Origin: a virus
Direction: 5' to 3' (one strand)
Virus record (IMG/VR): IMGVR_UViG_3300005095_000133
Span: 1 to 20,062 of that record
Length of the DNA stretch: 20,062 nt
Shown one piece after another: positions 1 through 7,367 of the stretch. The notes below the pieces were generated by a model that saw only the letters and a program-made list of their open reading frames with translations, did no database searches and had not been told where the DNA came from. The position numbers and the translations under genes are program-made. The stretch's first letter is position 1. Each line of letters starts with the position of its first letter.

Positions 1-330
1 CGTGCCACCAAACGCCACCGTAACCATCTTGGCCACCGCTTTCAAATCGCGCCACGACCGACGCACGCGCGCCCGCCACCACTCCGGCCAAAACTCCCGC
101 ACCCGGTAAGGGCGACGGCGCTTCTTCGGGTCCCGGTATAGATTGGCAAGCATCGCCATCATGCTCGCCATCCAATAATCCAGCCTGGCACCGCCCAGCG
201 GTTCCACCCGCAGGAAGGCCTGCCACTCTGCGAACTCTCGGCTGCTGATGCGCGCCTGCGCCTCCGCCACACTCATGCCCAACAGCGCCGCCAACCGAAA
301 CCACGCCCGCCGCTCCGGGCGCGCCCTCAG
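1..330 (-). CDS. Tail assembly chaperone extension (lambda gpT-like), partial at window edge
   Basis: This open frame lies in the -1 frame relative to the upstream chaperone gene and has no stop over its 110 codons before the window edge. The translation contains ISSREFAEWQAF, then LRVEPLGGARLDYW, RDPKKRRRPYR and FWPEWW. That pattern (ISSREF/EW, then EP.G..R.D, then a DPKKR-type basic stretch) is characteristic of the T extension of phage tail assembly chaperones. In lambda, gpG and gpGT chaperone the tape measure protein during siphovirus tail assembly. The first in-frame ATG (GLLG-M-SVAEA) has no Shine-Dalgarno sequence and the open frame begins exactly at the slippery site, so I read it as expressed by frameshifting from the upstream gene rather than independently. 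The tape measure gene is expected just beyond position 1. Confidence 0.8.
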   Translation of the reverse strand, partial: MRARPERRAWFRLAALLGMSVAEAQARISSREFAEWQAFLRVEPLGGARLDYWMASMMAMLANLYRDPKKRRRPYRVREFWPEWWRARVRRSWRDLKAVAKMVTVAFGGT

Positions 331-336
331 TTTTTT
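304..336 (-). promoter_or_regulatory. Programmed -1 ribosomal frameshift signal
   Basis: On the minus strand the last codons of the G-like gene read GAA AAA AAC TGA, giving the ideal X XXY YYZ heptamer A AAA AAC (330-336) directly before the stop. Eight bases after the AAC a perfect 6-bp stem follows: CGCCCG (321-316), loop GAGCGG, CGGGCG (309-304). This is the usual spacing for a stimulatory structure. Slipping by -1 replaces the TGA with CTG AGG GCG and continues into the T-like frame. Seen directly: heptamer, stop and hairpin. Inference: that frameshifting occurs and at what rate. The run of seven A could also be a sequencing error, but the recognised families on each side make a genuine signal more likely. 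Confidence 0.85.
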
Positions 337-674
337 TCCAGCGCCTCCACGTCTTCTTCCGTCAGCGCCGAAAGCCGCACCGCGGCTTCGAAAACACGAT
401 TCAGCGCGGCCGCGCTTTTGCGCCCCAGCGCCTCGATGTCCTCATCGCTGAAAATCCGCTCGCCGTTTTCGTCCACGATGCACCGCGCCACATACCGCGC
501 CCGGAAATTGTCCAGCGGACGACGCAATTCTGCCGCCTCGGCCTCCAGCGCATCACGCTCCGCGCCGGTCAGCCCGCGCACGCGCACCACGCCGCCCCAC
601 TCCGGCACGGCCACCTCGACCGTCTCCAAATCCTGCGCCTGCAAAATCTCGTCACGCGTCAGAATCTTTCCCAT
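327..674 (-). CDS. Tail assembly chaperone (lambda gpG-like)
   Basis: The 115-aa product (MGKILTRDEILQAQDLETVE...) has the pattern of siphophage tail assembly chaperones: an opening DEIL..QDL, a core WGG-V-VRVRGLTGAERDALE, and a helical, acidic C-terminus ending at EALEKN. Such proteins bind the tape measure protein and recruit tail tube subunits in the cytoplasm during assembly, and are made both alone and fused to a T extension. The start is ATG at 674, eight bases after GGAGG. It lies between the tail tube gene and the T frame, the canonical place. The stop TGA immediately follows a slippery A AAA AAC. The 92-base gap to the upstream tail tube gene holds AATTGCG/AATTAGG heptamers. Confidence 0.85.
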   Translation of the reverse strand: MGKILTRDEILQAQDLETVEVAVPEWGGVVRVRGLTGAERDALEAEAAELRRPLDNFRARYVARCIVDENGERIFSDEDIEALGRKSAAALNRVFEAAVRLSALTEEDVEALEKN

Positions 675-735
675 TCGCTACCTCCGCAATTCCTAATTCG
701 CAATTTTCTGGGCAGGCGCGCCCCCCTCGCGCCGC

Positions 736-768
736 CCCTAACTTGCCTTACCTGCCTAACGCCCTATC
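736..768 (-). repeat. TTAGG-type heptamer-like intergenic repeat, copy 1
   Basis: Directly behind the tail tube stop the minus strand reads TAGGGCG TTAGGCAGG TAAGGCAAG TTAGGGG. A closely similar stretch occurs at 16,072-16,104 and a longer version at 16,307-16,356. The neighbouring bases 681-705 hold a related AATTGCG AATTAGG AATTGCG run that ends in the GGAGG used by the chaperone gene. No coding potential is visible. Confidence 0.6.
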
Positions 769-1198
769 ACGCCAACGTCGGCTTCCCTGTAATCTTCAGC
801 GTCACGCTCGCGCTTAACTTGCCGTTTACCGGCGCATCCGCTTCGAATGCCGTCACATAGGCCGCGAACTGCCATTCTGTCCCGTCTGGAAAGACTACCT
901 TCCAGTTGCGCTTCGTTCGCGCCGCAAAATCCGCCATCAGGCCCGCACTCGCATTGTGCGTGGCCTCCGTCGGAATAAAGTTGATGTCGAAGCTCACCTC
1001 CCCCGCGTCCAGCAACGTCACGATGTATTCCTTCCAACCGTCCGTGCTGCCCTGATGCGTCACCTCTTCCGTGTCCGCACCCAACGAAGGCGGCTTGATG
1101 TCCTGCACCTCCGCAATCGGCGTGAAGTTTTCCGGATCTGCCCCGTCGCCCCGCAGTAAGAGCGTTCCAAACGAAGAAATTGCATTGCTTTCAGCCAT
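767..1198 (-). CDS. Phage tail tube (major tail) protein
   Basis: The 143-aa protein (MAESNAISSFGTLLLRGDG...) matches siphovirus tail tube proteins of the lambda gpV N-domain type. It has an early region 'FTPIAEVQDIKPPSLGADTEEVTHQGSTDGWKEYI' cut here for length (IAEVQDI, GADTEEVTHQ, STDGWKEYI being the key parts), followed by DAGEVSFDINF and a closing strand-rich VNGKLSASVTLKITGKPTL. These subunits stack as hexameric rings to form the tail tube through which DNA is ejected. The start ATG at 1198 follows GGAGG with suitable spacing. It lacks the C-terminal Ig-like domain of lambda gpV and is of normal length without it. Its position between the tail terminator and the chaperone genes is the standard siphovirus order. 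Confidence 0.85.
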   Translation of the reverse strand: MAESNAISSFGTLLLRGDGADPENFTPIAEVQDIKPPSLGADTEEVTHQGSTDGWKEYIVTLLDAGEVSFDINFIPTEATHNASAGLMADFAARTKRNWKVVFPDGTEWQFAAYVTAFEADAPVNGKLSASVTLKITGKPTLA

Positions 1199-1211
1199 TG
1201 GTCATACCTCC

Positions 1212-1607
1212 TCAATCTTCTGCGTGCCAGATGATGACATCCAGCACACGCTCGAATTTGCCAGTTTCAAAGAAAAATCCGTCTCGCTCGGTATCCACGA
1301 AGACCGCCTGCACCGGCACGCCGCCCATCGATCCGCGATAGCCGCTCACTGCCTGCCGCACAGCCTTCGCGACCGCCACGGCCTCAGCCTGCCGCGCCGC
1401 CCTCGCCGTAATTTGCACCCGCGGCCACGCCAGTCCGCTCGGCCCTGTCTGCGCATACACACGCGGCGTACTTACTCGCTTCAATACCACCAACGGCAGC
1501 GCCGCGTCCTGGGGCGCAACGGTCACGAACACCCGCTCGCCCACCAACGCCGTCACACCGGCGTTGGCCAGCAAAAACACCCGCAGCGCCTCCGTCACAT
1601 CCATCAC
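1212..1607 (-). CDS. Tail terminator / tail completion protein (DUF3168-like)
   Basis: The 131-aa product starts MMDVTEALRVFLLANAGVTALVG and continues RVFVTVAPQDAALPLVVLKRVS, the alpha-then-beta pattern of the DUF3168 / gp17-like tail completion family. These proteins form a ring capping the head-proximal end of the tail tube and stop its polymerisation. The start overlaps the stop of the gp10-like gene as ATGA, so translation is probably coupled; a second ATG follows immediately and could be the real start. The tail tube gene begins 13 bases downstream with its own strong Shine-Dalgarno. The family call rests on pattern recognition, supported by gene order. Confidence 0.78.
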   Translation of the reverse strand: MMDVTEALRVFLLANAGVTALVGERVFVTVAPQDAALPLVVLKRVSTPRVYAQTGPSGLAWPRVQITARAARQAEAVAVAKAVRQAVSGYRGSMGGVPVQAVFVDTERDGFFFETGKFERVLDVIIWHAED

Positions 1608-2089
1608 CGCACCGCCTTCATTATGGCCTGCACAAGCACCTTGCCCATCGCGCGCACCGCCTCGTCGCCGTGCTCGTCAATGGCTGGGCGCAAAAACGGG
1701 CGCTCCGGCACGCCGGGGTGGTGCACCTCGCCACGCACCACTTGGCTATCGCCTGCGCCAAACGCCACCGCCCGCTTGCCCGACCCGCGCTTCGGACGAA
1801 TCACGTGCGGCTTCGCACCAAACTCTGCGAACGCGTAATCCCAATGCTTCCTGTCAGGCCCCACCGCCGCAGCCACCACATCGCCCTTGCGTTTCTCCAT
1901 CACCGCATACACATGCGGCCCAGGTGCATCACGCCGCGCCGCGGCCTCGATGACCAGCGCACCCTCGAAGACCGCATCCGGCAGCATCTTGCGCAAGTCC
2001 ACGCCCAACGCGCGCAGCACATCCGTCAACTCGCTTATGCCCTCGACTTTCCAGTCGATTTTTGCCTTTCGTCCGCTGCCCTTACTCAT
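1604..2089 (-). CDS. HK97 gp10-like head-tail joining protein
   Basis: The 161-aa protein contains the signature seen in HK97 gp10-like proteins: an N-terminal GISELTDVLRALG helix, EGALVIEAAARRDAP, a central YAFAEFGAKPHVIRPK, and the closing HHPGVPERPFLRPAIDE. The RPFLRPA motif is the most diagnostic. The family acts at the head-tail junction or neck of siphoviruses. The ATG at 2089 lies inside the last codons of the head closure gene (8-base overlap), and its own stop overlaps the next start by 4 bases, so this is one tight operon. Length is ordinary for the family. Confidence 0.85.
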   Translation of the reverse strand: MSKGSGRKAKIDWKVEGISELTDVLRALGVDLRKMLPDAVFEGALVIEAAARRDAPGPHVYAVMEKRKGDVVAAAVGPDRKHWDYAFAEFGAKPHVIRPKRGSGKRAVAFGAGDSQVVRGEVHHPGVPERPFLRPAIDEHGDEAVRAMGKVLVQAIMKAVR

Positions 2090-2411
2090 CGACCTGCTCC
2101 TTGCAAAGCAGAAGCCACATCCGCTTGCGCTCGTTGACGTTCACCACGCTCACGATCTCAAACTTGCGACCTTCAAAAAGCAGGCGCATCGTTGGCTTCG
2201 GCGCCGCGCCAGCGCGCCAGCGCAGCCAAACCTTGTGCGTGATCTCGGCTTCCACCTGTACACCCTCGTTGAACTCGCGCCCGCTCACCGGCTGCACTGT
2301 CGCCCAGGTCGTCAGCACATCCGCCCAGTCGTCCAACGTCTGGCCAAAACCATCCACCGCGCCCGACCGCGCTTGCAGCGTGATCCTGTGCCTCAATCGA
2401 CCGCTTTCCAT
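2082..2411 (-). CDS. Head closure / head-tail adaptor (SPP1 gp16-like)
   Basis: The 109-aa protein, read from MESGRLRHRITLQ, contains VDGFGQTLDDWADVLTTWATVQPVSGREF, the hallmark of the phage head-tail joining family (SPP1 gp16 / HK97 gp9-like): an N-terminal 'G.LRHRI.LQ', then 'D.WG.....W....T.WA.V.P..G.E'. These small beta-barrel proteins form the ring below the connector that closes the DNA-filled head. I chose the ATG at 2411 instead of the longer upstream start because it shares TGATG with the stop of the connector gene and has GAGG a few bases before it. Confidence 0.85.
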   Translation of the reverse strand: MESGRLRHRITLQARSGAVDGFGQTLDDWADVLTTWATVQPVSGREFNEGVQVEAEITHKVWLRWRAGAAPKPTMRLLFEGRKFEIVSVVNVNERKRMWLLLCKEQVDE

Positions 2412-2989
2412 CAAAACCTCGCCGCTCGCAGGGGCGCGACCAGATACCACACGCCCATCGGAATATCTTCCAACGACTTAGCTTCGCTCACCGCCTCGCG
2501 GTGTTCGAACCAGTGCGCCGCCAAAAGCCGGATAGCCTGCCGCGCGGCCTCCGGCACGTTCTTTGGCTCGCCGTATCCGGCCACATACTCCACACGCACC
2601 CCCGCGGCCGGGACCAGCGCCGCGCTCGGCCATGCCTGCCCCGCGCGCAGCACCACCCGCCCTGGCGTGCTGGTCGTGTCCACCACATACGTCGCTGCAT
2701 CCAGCGTATGCATCGCGCCGGCGGCATCGGTATAGGTCACGGCGCTCACCGCCTGCAACGGCGGGCGCGGCAGGCGCAGCACGTCGTCCTCAGGCCAGGC
2801 ATCAAGGGTTAGGGCAAGGGTCTGGGTAATGAACGCGCGCCACAACAGGCGCTCCAATGTCTCCCGCGCCGCACGGATATAGGCCCCAATCAGGCCGTCT
2901 TCGTCCGCATAGTCCACGCGCAACTGCGCCTTCACCTCGTCCACACTCACCGGCTCTTCCACCGGTGGCGTCACCACAACCAGACCCAT
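2411..2989 (-). CDS. Head-tail connector (gp6-like / phiE125 gp8-like)
   Basis: The 192-aa protein opens with a loop then VSVDEVKAQLRVDYADEDGLI and IRAARETLERLLWRAFITQT, the conserved start of the gp6-like connector family, and continues with LTLDAWPEDDVLRLPRPPLQ and a YVAGYGEPKNVPEAARQAIRLLAAHWFEHRE segment. HK97 gp6 forms the ring attached to the portal after packaging. The longer size is typical of phiE125 gp8-type members, which carry a beta insertion between helices. ATG at 2989 follows GAGGAGG. It is followed by the coupled head closure gene, the order expected for HK97-like neck genes. Confidence 0.85.
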   Translation of the reverse strand: MGLVVVTPPVEEPVSVDEVKAQLRVDYADEDGLIGAYIRAARETLERLLWRAFITQTLALTLDAWPEDDVLRLPRPPLQAVSAVTYTDAAGAMHTLDAATYVVDTTSTPGRVVLRAGQAWPSAALVPAAGVRVEYVAGYGEPKNVPEAARQAIRLLAAHWFEHREAVSEAKSLEDIPMGVWYLVAPLRAARF

Positions 2990-3021
2990 CGCCCTATCCT
3001 CCTCGCCCAGGGTGATTCACG

Positions 3022-3261
3022 TTATTTCTTGACGGCTTTTTCTTCAGGTTCTTTGGCGGCCTTCTCGGAAGGTTCCTTGACGGCCTTCTCGGAAGGTTCC
3101 TTGACGGCCTTCTCGCGCTTGGGACCGCCCTTTTCCTTCACTTCCACGGCACGGCCGGCGCGAATCACGCTCTTGGCCAGGCCGTCGGGCAGTTCCACCA
3201 CCTCGCCGGGCTTCCGCGCCACGCCCTGAATCGTGCAGGGAATCAAAATCTTGACTTTCAC
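3022..3261 (-). CDS. Small phage protein with a Lys/Glu-rich repeated tail
   Basis: Function unknown. The 79-aa product has a compact N-domain of about 45 residues (KILIPCTIQGVARKPGEVVELPDGLAKSVIRAG, given here as its core) and a C-terminal tail of repeated EKAVKEPS units. I prefer GTG at 3261, which lies eight bases after AAGGAG; the in-frame GTG at 3270 lies within the Shine-Dalgarno region and would be badly spaced. Small proteins of this general kind ('V..G..V..PG..V.LP...A..LI..G.A') often occur between capsid and connector genes of HK97-like phages. The charged tail could be disordered or bind capsid or DNA; this is only inference. Confidence 0.7.
   Translation of the reverse strand: MKVKILIPCTIQGVARKPGEVVELPDGLAKSVIRAGRAVEVKEKGGPKREKAVKEPSEKAVKEPSEKAAKEPEEKAVKK
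3029..3115 (-). repeat. 24-bp tandem repeat inside the small protein gene
   Basis: About 3.6 copies of a 24-bp unit encode the octapeptide EKAVKEPS and variants. Copies at 3053-3076 and 3077-3100 differ by a single base, the copy at 3029-3052 is diverged, and 3101-3115 is partial. The near identity of the central copies suggests recent duplication by slippage or unequal recombination. Confidence 0.9.
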
Positions 3262-3283
3262 GATCCACACTCCTTGTTTCTGT

Positions 3284-3354
3284 GGGGCAGGGCATACGGT
3301 TCAACCCTGCCCCTTCAACGAACCGTTACTCGCAAATTGCTATTCGCAATTTGC
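3284..3354 (-). other. Two intergenic hairpins behind the major capsid gene
   Basis: Immediately after the capsid stop the transcript can form GCAAATTGC-loop-GCAATTTGC (3332-3354; 9-bp stem, 5-nt loop) and then GGGGCAGGG-loop-CCCTGCCCC (3284-3313; 9-bp stem, 12-nt loop). Neither is followed by a T-run on the transcribed strand, so they are unlikely to be intrinsic terminators. They may stabilise the capsid message or mark a processing site. Confidence 0.7.
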
Positions 3355-4671
3355 TTACACCGCCGCGTCCAGAATCACGGCGAAACTCTCCGGGTGCCGC
3401 GGCGCAATGTCCACGTCCATGAAGGCGGTCACCAGCAGTTGACCTTTGCGCCCCTGGGTGTACGGGTCGACCAGAATATCCATCCCGTTGCCCCACACGC
3501 CGATGATCAAGTCCTGCCAGTTGCCGAAGAAGATCGCGCTCAACCCCGTGCCGGTGCCTTTAATCAAATCATTGCGCACCTGGGTGGTCACCAGCGCACG
3601 ATAGCCGTTCAACGGGTTCTGCCCGTTCTCCCAGATGAAACTGGGGTACCCACTCACCTTCGGCGCGGTCTTCAGATAGCCGCGCACCGACGGGTTGGTG
3701 ATATAGGCCATCCGTTGGACGTCCGCGTTGGCGTTGGCGATCGCCGTTTCCAGCGCCACGATGTGGCGCCACTCCGGCGCGCCGCCGTCTGTGCCGATGG
3801 GCACCACGCTCACTTCAGCGTTGTTCGCCAATCCCAGCGGTTCGGGATCTGTGCCGCTGCCGTGCAGCGCCGCGCGGTCGATGCCCAACGCAATTGCCTG
3901 GGCAATGTCTTCGCGGGTCATTCTTTCCACGTCCATACTACTTTGCAGTAGTGATTTGCGGCTAATAGCAGTCGTCGCCGATGCCGATTTGGGAGACAAT
4001 GTCACTTGTCCAAACTCGTAATTACTCTCATTAGCCTCGCCATTCTCTGCTACCCATTGCATCGTTGCACCGCCGGTGACCCGCGAAAGCGGCAGATCAC
4101 CTACCAGGCCGGTCAGGGTGCGCGCGCCCGCCTGCTTCAGCACCATCCGTGCATACAGCATCTCGATGAAGGTGATCGGCTCCTGCCCCACCAGGTACCC
4201 GCCCTGGGTGTCGGTGCCGACCACGATGCCGCGGCGCTCCGGCAGCGGCGCTTCCAGCACGTCGAAAGGCACGAAGAAGCCCCGTGGCTCATGGCCCAGG
4301 CGCTTGGCCACTTCCTCACTGGCCTCGCGTTCCAGTTCCGCACCGCGCCAATCGTTCCGCTCTGCAGCCCGAATGGCACGGTGCAGGCTATACTTCTCCA
4401 GGTCACGCCTCTCCATGCCAATGCGGCCCGCAGGCTCCGGCTTCACCGCGCCGCGCTGCGGCTCGCGCAACTCGCGCACTTCGATGTTCACCTTTTCCAG
4501 CCGTTTGGCGCGCGCTTCCAGCTGGTCGGCCTCGGCCATCAGCGCGTCGAACTGCTCGCGCTCTTCCTCGGTCAGGTCGCGGTCTTCGGCCTCGGCGGCC
4601 TCCACCAGCGCCTGCGCCTCTTCCAACTTCTGCGCCCGCTTTTGGCGCAATTCGTCCACTTTGGTACCCAT
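3355..4671 (-). CDS. HK97-family major capsid protein
   Basis: The 438-aa product shows the organisation of HK97-fold capsid precursors. Residues 1 to about 105 form a charged coiled-coil delta/scaffolding domain (KVDELRQKRAQKLEEAQ..., typical TEEEREQFDALMAEAD). The shell domain follows with TQGGYLVGQEPITFIEML, then RTLTGLVGDLPLSRVTGG, ATTAISRKSLLQSSMDVE, a YITNPSVRGYLKT segment, GYRALVTTQV and the closing IFFGNWQDLIIGVWG and HPESFAVILDAAV. The scaffold part is presumably removed by the protease encoded just upstream. I use ATG at 4671, which follows GGAGGAAACTC and starts the delta domain; the frame stays open upstream but that stretch is the protease gene's antiphase shadow and resembles no capsid sequence. 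Confidence 0.95.
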   Translation of the reverse strand: MGTKVDELRQKRAQKLEEAQALVEAAEAEDRDLTEEEREQFDALMAEADQLEARAKRLEKVNIEVRELREPQRGAVKPEPAGRIGMERRDLEKYSLHRAIRAAERNDWRGAELEREASEEVAKRLGHEPRGFFVPFDVLEAPLPERRGIVVGTDTQGGYLVGQEPITFIEMLYARMVLKQAGARTLTGLVGDLPLSRVTGGATMQWVAENGEANESNYEFGQVTLSPKSASATTAISRKSLLQSSMDVERMTREDIAQAIALGIDRAALHGSGTDPEPLGLANNAEVSVVPIGTDGGAPEWRHIVALETAIANANADVQRMAYITNPSVRGYLKTAPKVSGYPSFIWENGQNPLNGYRALVTTQVRNDLIKGTGTGLSAIFFGNWQDLIIGVWGNGMDILVDPYTQGRKGQLLVTAFMDVDIAPRHPESFAVILDAAV

Positions 4672-4687
4672 GAGTTTCCTCCTCAAA

Positions 4688-5377
4688 CTACAGTCGTTTT
4701 GCGATTTCAACCTTGGCACGCAACACACCCAAACGCCGCCCCTGCAACACCTGGTCGTCGCCTGCCTCACCCTCACCCGCGCGGCCCTCCGCGCCGGCTT
4801 GGGCCGGTAACGCCGCAATGCGGCGCAAATCCGCTAACCATGCTTCCAGCGCCCGCACTCCGATTTCCGTCTGCGGGTATGCAGGCATCGTCACCGGCGA
4901 AACATCATACAAATCCACATCCAGTAAGCGGCGCACGGGCTTCCCGTCTGCTGCCGTGCTCCACTTGTCACCGCCTTCCGGCACCCGGAACGAAAATGAC
5001 ATCTGCGTCACGTCCCCGCGCCGGATGCTCTCCATGAGATCCCGCGCCCACTGGGTTTCCGGTGGCAAAATCTCCACCCGCAGCCCGTGACTGTCCTCTT
5101 CCAGGTGCAACGTGCCCGCGCTGACGCGCCCCAACACGTAGTTCGTGTCATGGTTCCACAGCGCCACCACGTCTTGCCCCTCGGCCAACGCCCTGCGGAA
5201 CGCGCCTGGGGCAATCTCTTCGTAAAAATCCCAAATCAACGTGGGCTGATTGAACACCGCGGCATACCCCACCAGCCGCGGGCGATTGTCCGCACCCGTC
5301 TCTGCCCGCATCTCCACGGTAAACGCCCGGCGTTCCACAGCCGCACCTACCATTTCTTGCAGTTTCTGCTCGTCCAT
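4688..5377 (-). CDS. HK97-family prohead protease
   Basis: The 229-aa protein is a U35-type prohead protease that matures the capsid by removing scaffold domains. Visible family elements: RLVGYAAVFNQPT (residues about 35-46), EEIAPGAFRRAL, the catalytic His in ALWNHD (H76), the Ser motif QMSFSF (S127), and DLYDVSPVTMPAYP (acidic residue about D158) closing the fold. Residues after about 170 are a charged helical tail. ATG at 5377 follows GGAGG. The gene lies between portal and capsid genes, the standard HK97 order, with 12 bases separating it from the portal stop and 16 from the capsid start. Confidence 0.93.
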   Translation of the reverse strand: MDEQKLQEMVGAAVERRAFTVEMRAETGADNRPRLVGYAAVFNQPTLIWDFYEEIAPGAFRRALAEGQDVVALWNHDTNYVLGRVSAGTLHLEEDSHGLRVEILPPETQWARDLMESIRRGDVTQMSFSFRVPEGGDKWSTAADGKPVRRLLDVDLYDVSPVTMPAYPQTEIGVRALEAWLADLRRIAALPAQAGAEGRAGEGEAGDDQVLQGRRLGVLRAKVEIAKRL

Positions 5378-5389
5378 CGTCCCGTCCTC

Positions 5390-7366
5390 CTAATCTGCCA
5401 CTGTAATCATGCAATCGCACCCGTCGTGCAACGGCGGGTGCCCCACCCACTGCCGCACCACGAATTCCGGCTTGGTGTCATCACCGGGCAGCACCTCGCC
5501 CTTCGCCACGAACCACCCTTCGATGCCGACCACCTGGCCATCCAGCCGCTTGCAATAGGGGCAACTCTTGTCGAATGTCACCCAAACCAAATGCTTCACG
5601 CCTAACGCCGTGAATACCCACTTCGCCACCGCGTTGTTCAGCCGGTGCGCGTTCCGCCGCGCTTCCTTATCCGCGCGCGTCGCCCGCCATTCCTCCGTCC
5701 GTGCGGTTACCGCGTCCATTGCCTCGGCCGCGTCCGCGGTGTTCACCAGTTCCCTGACCTGCCCCGCGCTGGAACCCGTCCACCGCTCGGCCAGGGTCTC
5801 CAGATACTCGTCCACGAAGCCTTCCACACCCTGGGGCGCGCCTTGGCCTTGCGTTTCTATAGAAACGCTTACCGCCTCTCCCGCGGCGGCCTCTGCCACC
5901 GCCCGCGCATAGGCCAGGAAGACCGGGCGCAGTTTGTCCTGCATCCAGCCCGCGTGCTGCTCCATGAACGTATCCAGCCACGCCAGGAAGCCCGCCGTAT
6001 CTCTCCGGCCAAGATACTTCCGCGCCGCATTCGCCACATCGTTGGCTTCTCGCCGCGCCACCCGCTCGAACGCGTCCAACAGCGCTTCGTGATGGTAGTC
6101 AATCAATTGCCGCCGTGCTGCAACCCGCTTTTCCGCCGCGCGCTGCTCCACAACCTGCAACGGCCCCGGTGCGTGCAAACTTCGCTTTTGCTGCTGCGCC
6201 ATCATGTTCATCGGCGTCCAATAGGTATCGCCACCCGGAATTGGGTTCATGTTTTCCAGGCTGCGAATGTCATTCGCACTCAGCCACCCGCCGGTGCGCC
6301 CGATGTTGTAGGCCTCGTAACGACTCTTGATGTCACCGCGCAGCAACCCATCTACCAGATGCTCGGCAAAATACCTCTTCCGCTCCGCGGGCGTCAAAAG
6401 CCGCATCCGGATCGCCTGTTCCCACCGCACCAACCACGGCCGCAGGGTGTAAACCACAAACTCGATGCCCTGGTGCTCGATGTTGCTGAACGTCGCCCGA
6501 TCTAAATCCGCCAGCATATGCGGCGGAATGCGGTACAAACGCGCAATTTCCGTGACCTGAAACTTGCGGGTTTCCAGAAATTGCGAATCCTGCGGCGGTA
6601 GCCCTACCGTTTCGATGTCCATCCCCTCTTCCAGAATGGCCGGTTTGTGGGCTTTGTCCACCCCGCTATGGGCCTCTTCCCAACTTTCTTTGAGATGCTT
6701 ATACGCGTCCTCACTCAATCTGTCGGGATGCTTCAGCACTACACCTGGACGGGCATCATTTTCAAAAAACCGCGCACCATACTCTTCTGCAGCCAGCAAC
6801 AACCACAAACTGCGCCGTGCAAGACCAACGGGTGAATACCCCACTAATCCATCAAAGCCCAACGCCGGAATATGCAGAATTTCCTCCGCGGCAAATGGCT
6901 GCCGCACGCCTTCATAGTGATATTCCAACGCACCAGCGGCATTCCGTTTGACCGTCATCTTGTCCGGGCGCAACGGCCATAATTCACGTACCCGTCCACC
7001 GTTATCACGCACAATTTGGGCATACGCATTGCCCCACGTCCCCAGGTGCGCCTGTAACGTCTCACGGAACACGACCGCTGTCATTTCAGGATTAGGCTGA
7101 TCGTGCAACAATTCATAAAGGGGATGTTTGGTTGCCCGCCGCTTGCCCCCATCTGCAGTACGCTCATAGAGAATCAGAGGCAGGCTTCCCACGCTTTCGG
7201 CAATCAATCGCACTGCGGAATACACCGCGACAATGGTAAGAGCGTTCCGCGGTGTAACCACGGGAGTTCCGCCGTTCGCCCGCAACGCCGTCCACCACTG
7301 CTTCGTCGGCAGGGTATACACCCCGCGCCGTTCAGGTAACGCTATCGCCCGCTGCAAAATGCCCAT
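5390..7366 (-). CDS. Portal protein fused to a MuF-like minor head domain
   Basis: The 658-aa protein is longer than usual HK97-family portals. Residues 1 to about 395 are a clear portal: NALTIVAVYSAVRLIAESVG, an HPLYELLHDQPNPEMT segment, HLGTWGNAYAQIVRDN, EEILHIPALGFDGLVGYSP, NDARPGVVLKHP and RIPPHMLADLDRATFSNIEH. The portal is the dodecameric ring for DNA entry and exit. After a helical linker (about 395-590), the C-terminus has CPYCKRLDGQVV (C602, C605) and HPPLHDGCDC (H643, H647, C650, C652), the metal-binding pattern of Mu gpF-like minor head proteins. The start overlaps the end of the 53-aa gene region (TGAGATG). The palindrome at 5851-5868 lies in the linker. Confidence 0.92.
   Translation of the reverse strand: MGILQRAIALPERRGVYTLPTKQWWTALRANGGTPVVTPRNALTIVAVYSAVRLIAESVGSLPLILYERTADGGKRRATKHPLYELLHDQPNPEMTAVVFRETLQAHLGTWGNAYAQIVRDNGGRVRELWPLRPDKMTVKRNAAGALEYHYEGVRQPFAAEEILHIPALGFDGLVGYSPVGLARRSLWLLLAAEEYGARFFENDARPGVVLKHPDRLSEDAYKHLKESWEEAHSGVDKAHKPAILEEGMDIETVGLPPQDSQFLETRKFQVTEIARLYRIPPHMLADLDRATFSNIEHQGIEFVVYTLRPWLVRWEQAIRMRLLTPAERKRYFAEHLVDGLLRGDIKSRYEAYNIGRTGGWLSANDIRSLENMNPIPGGDTYWTPMNMMAQQQKRSLHAPGPLQVVEQRAAEKRVAARRQLIDYHHEALLDAFERVARREANDVANAARKYLGRRDTAGFLAWLDTFMEQHAGWMQDKLRPVFLAYARAVAEAAAGEAVSVSIETQGQGAPQGVEGFVDEYLETLAERWTGSSAGQVRELVNTADAAEAMDAVTARTEEWRATRADKEARRNAHRLNNAVAKWVFTALGVKHLVWVTFDKSCPYCKRLDGQVVGIEGWFVAKGEVLPGDDTKPEFVVRQWVGHPPLHDGCDCMITVAD
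5851..5868. repeat. 18-bp palindrome GCGTTTCTATAGAAACGC, copy 1 (inside portal gene)
   Basis: A perfect palindrome inside the portal-MuF linker; on the minus strand it encodes VSIET at about residues 500-505. Three further copies occur at 9106-9125, 18,730-18,749 and, with one mismatch, 19,870-19,889. Confidence 0.9.
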
Positions 7367-7367
7367 C

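Noticed and set aside
4672-4818. N-terminal extension of the major capsid protein
   Set aside because: Overlaps the protease gene in another frame; ATG 4671 has a strong GGAGG and starts the usual delta domain.
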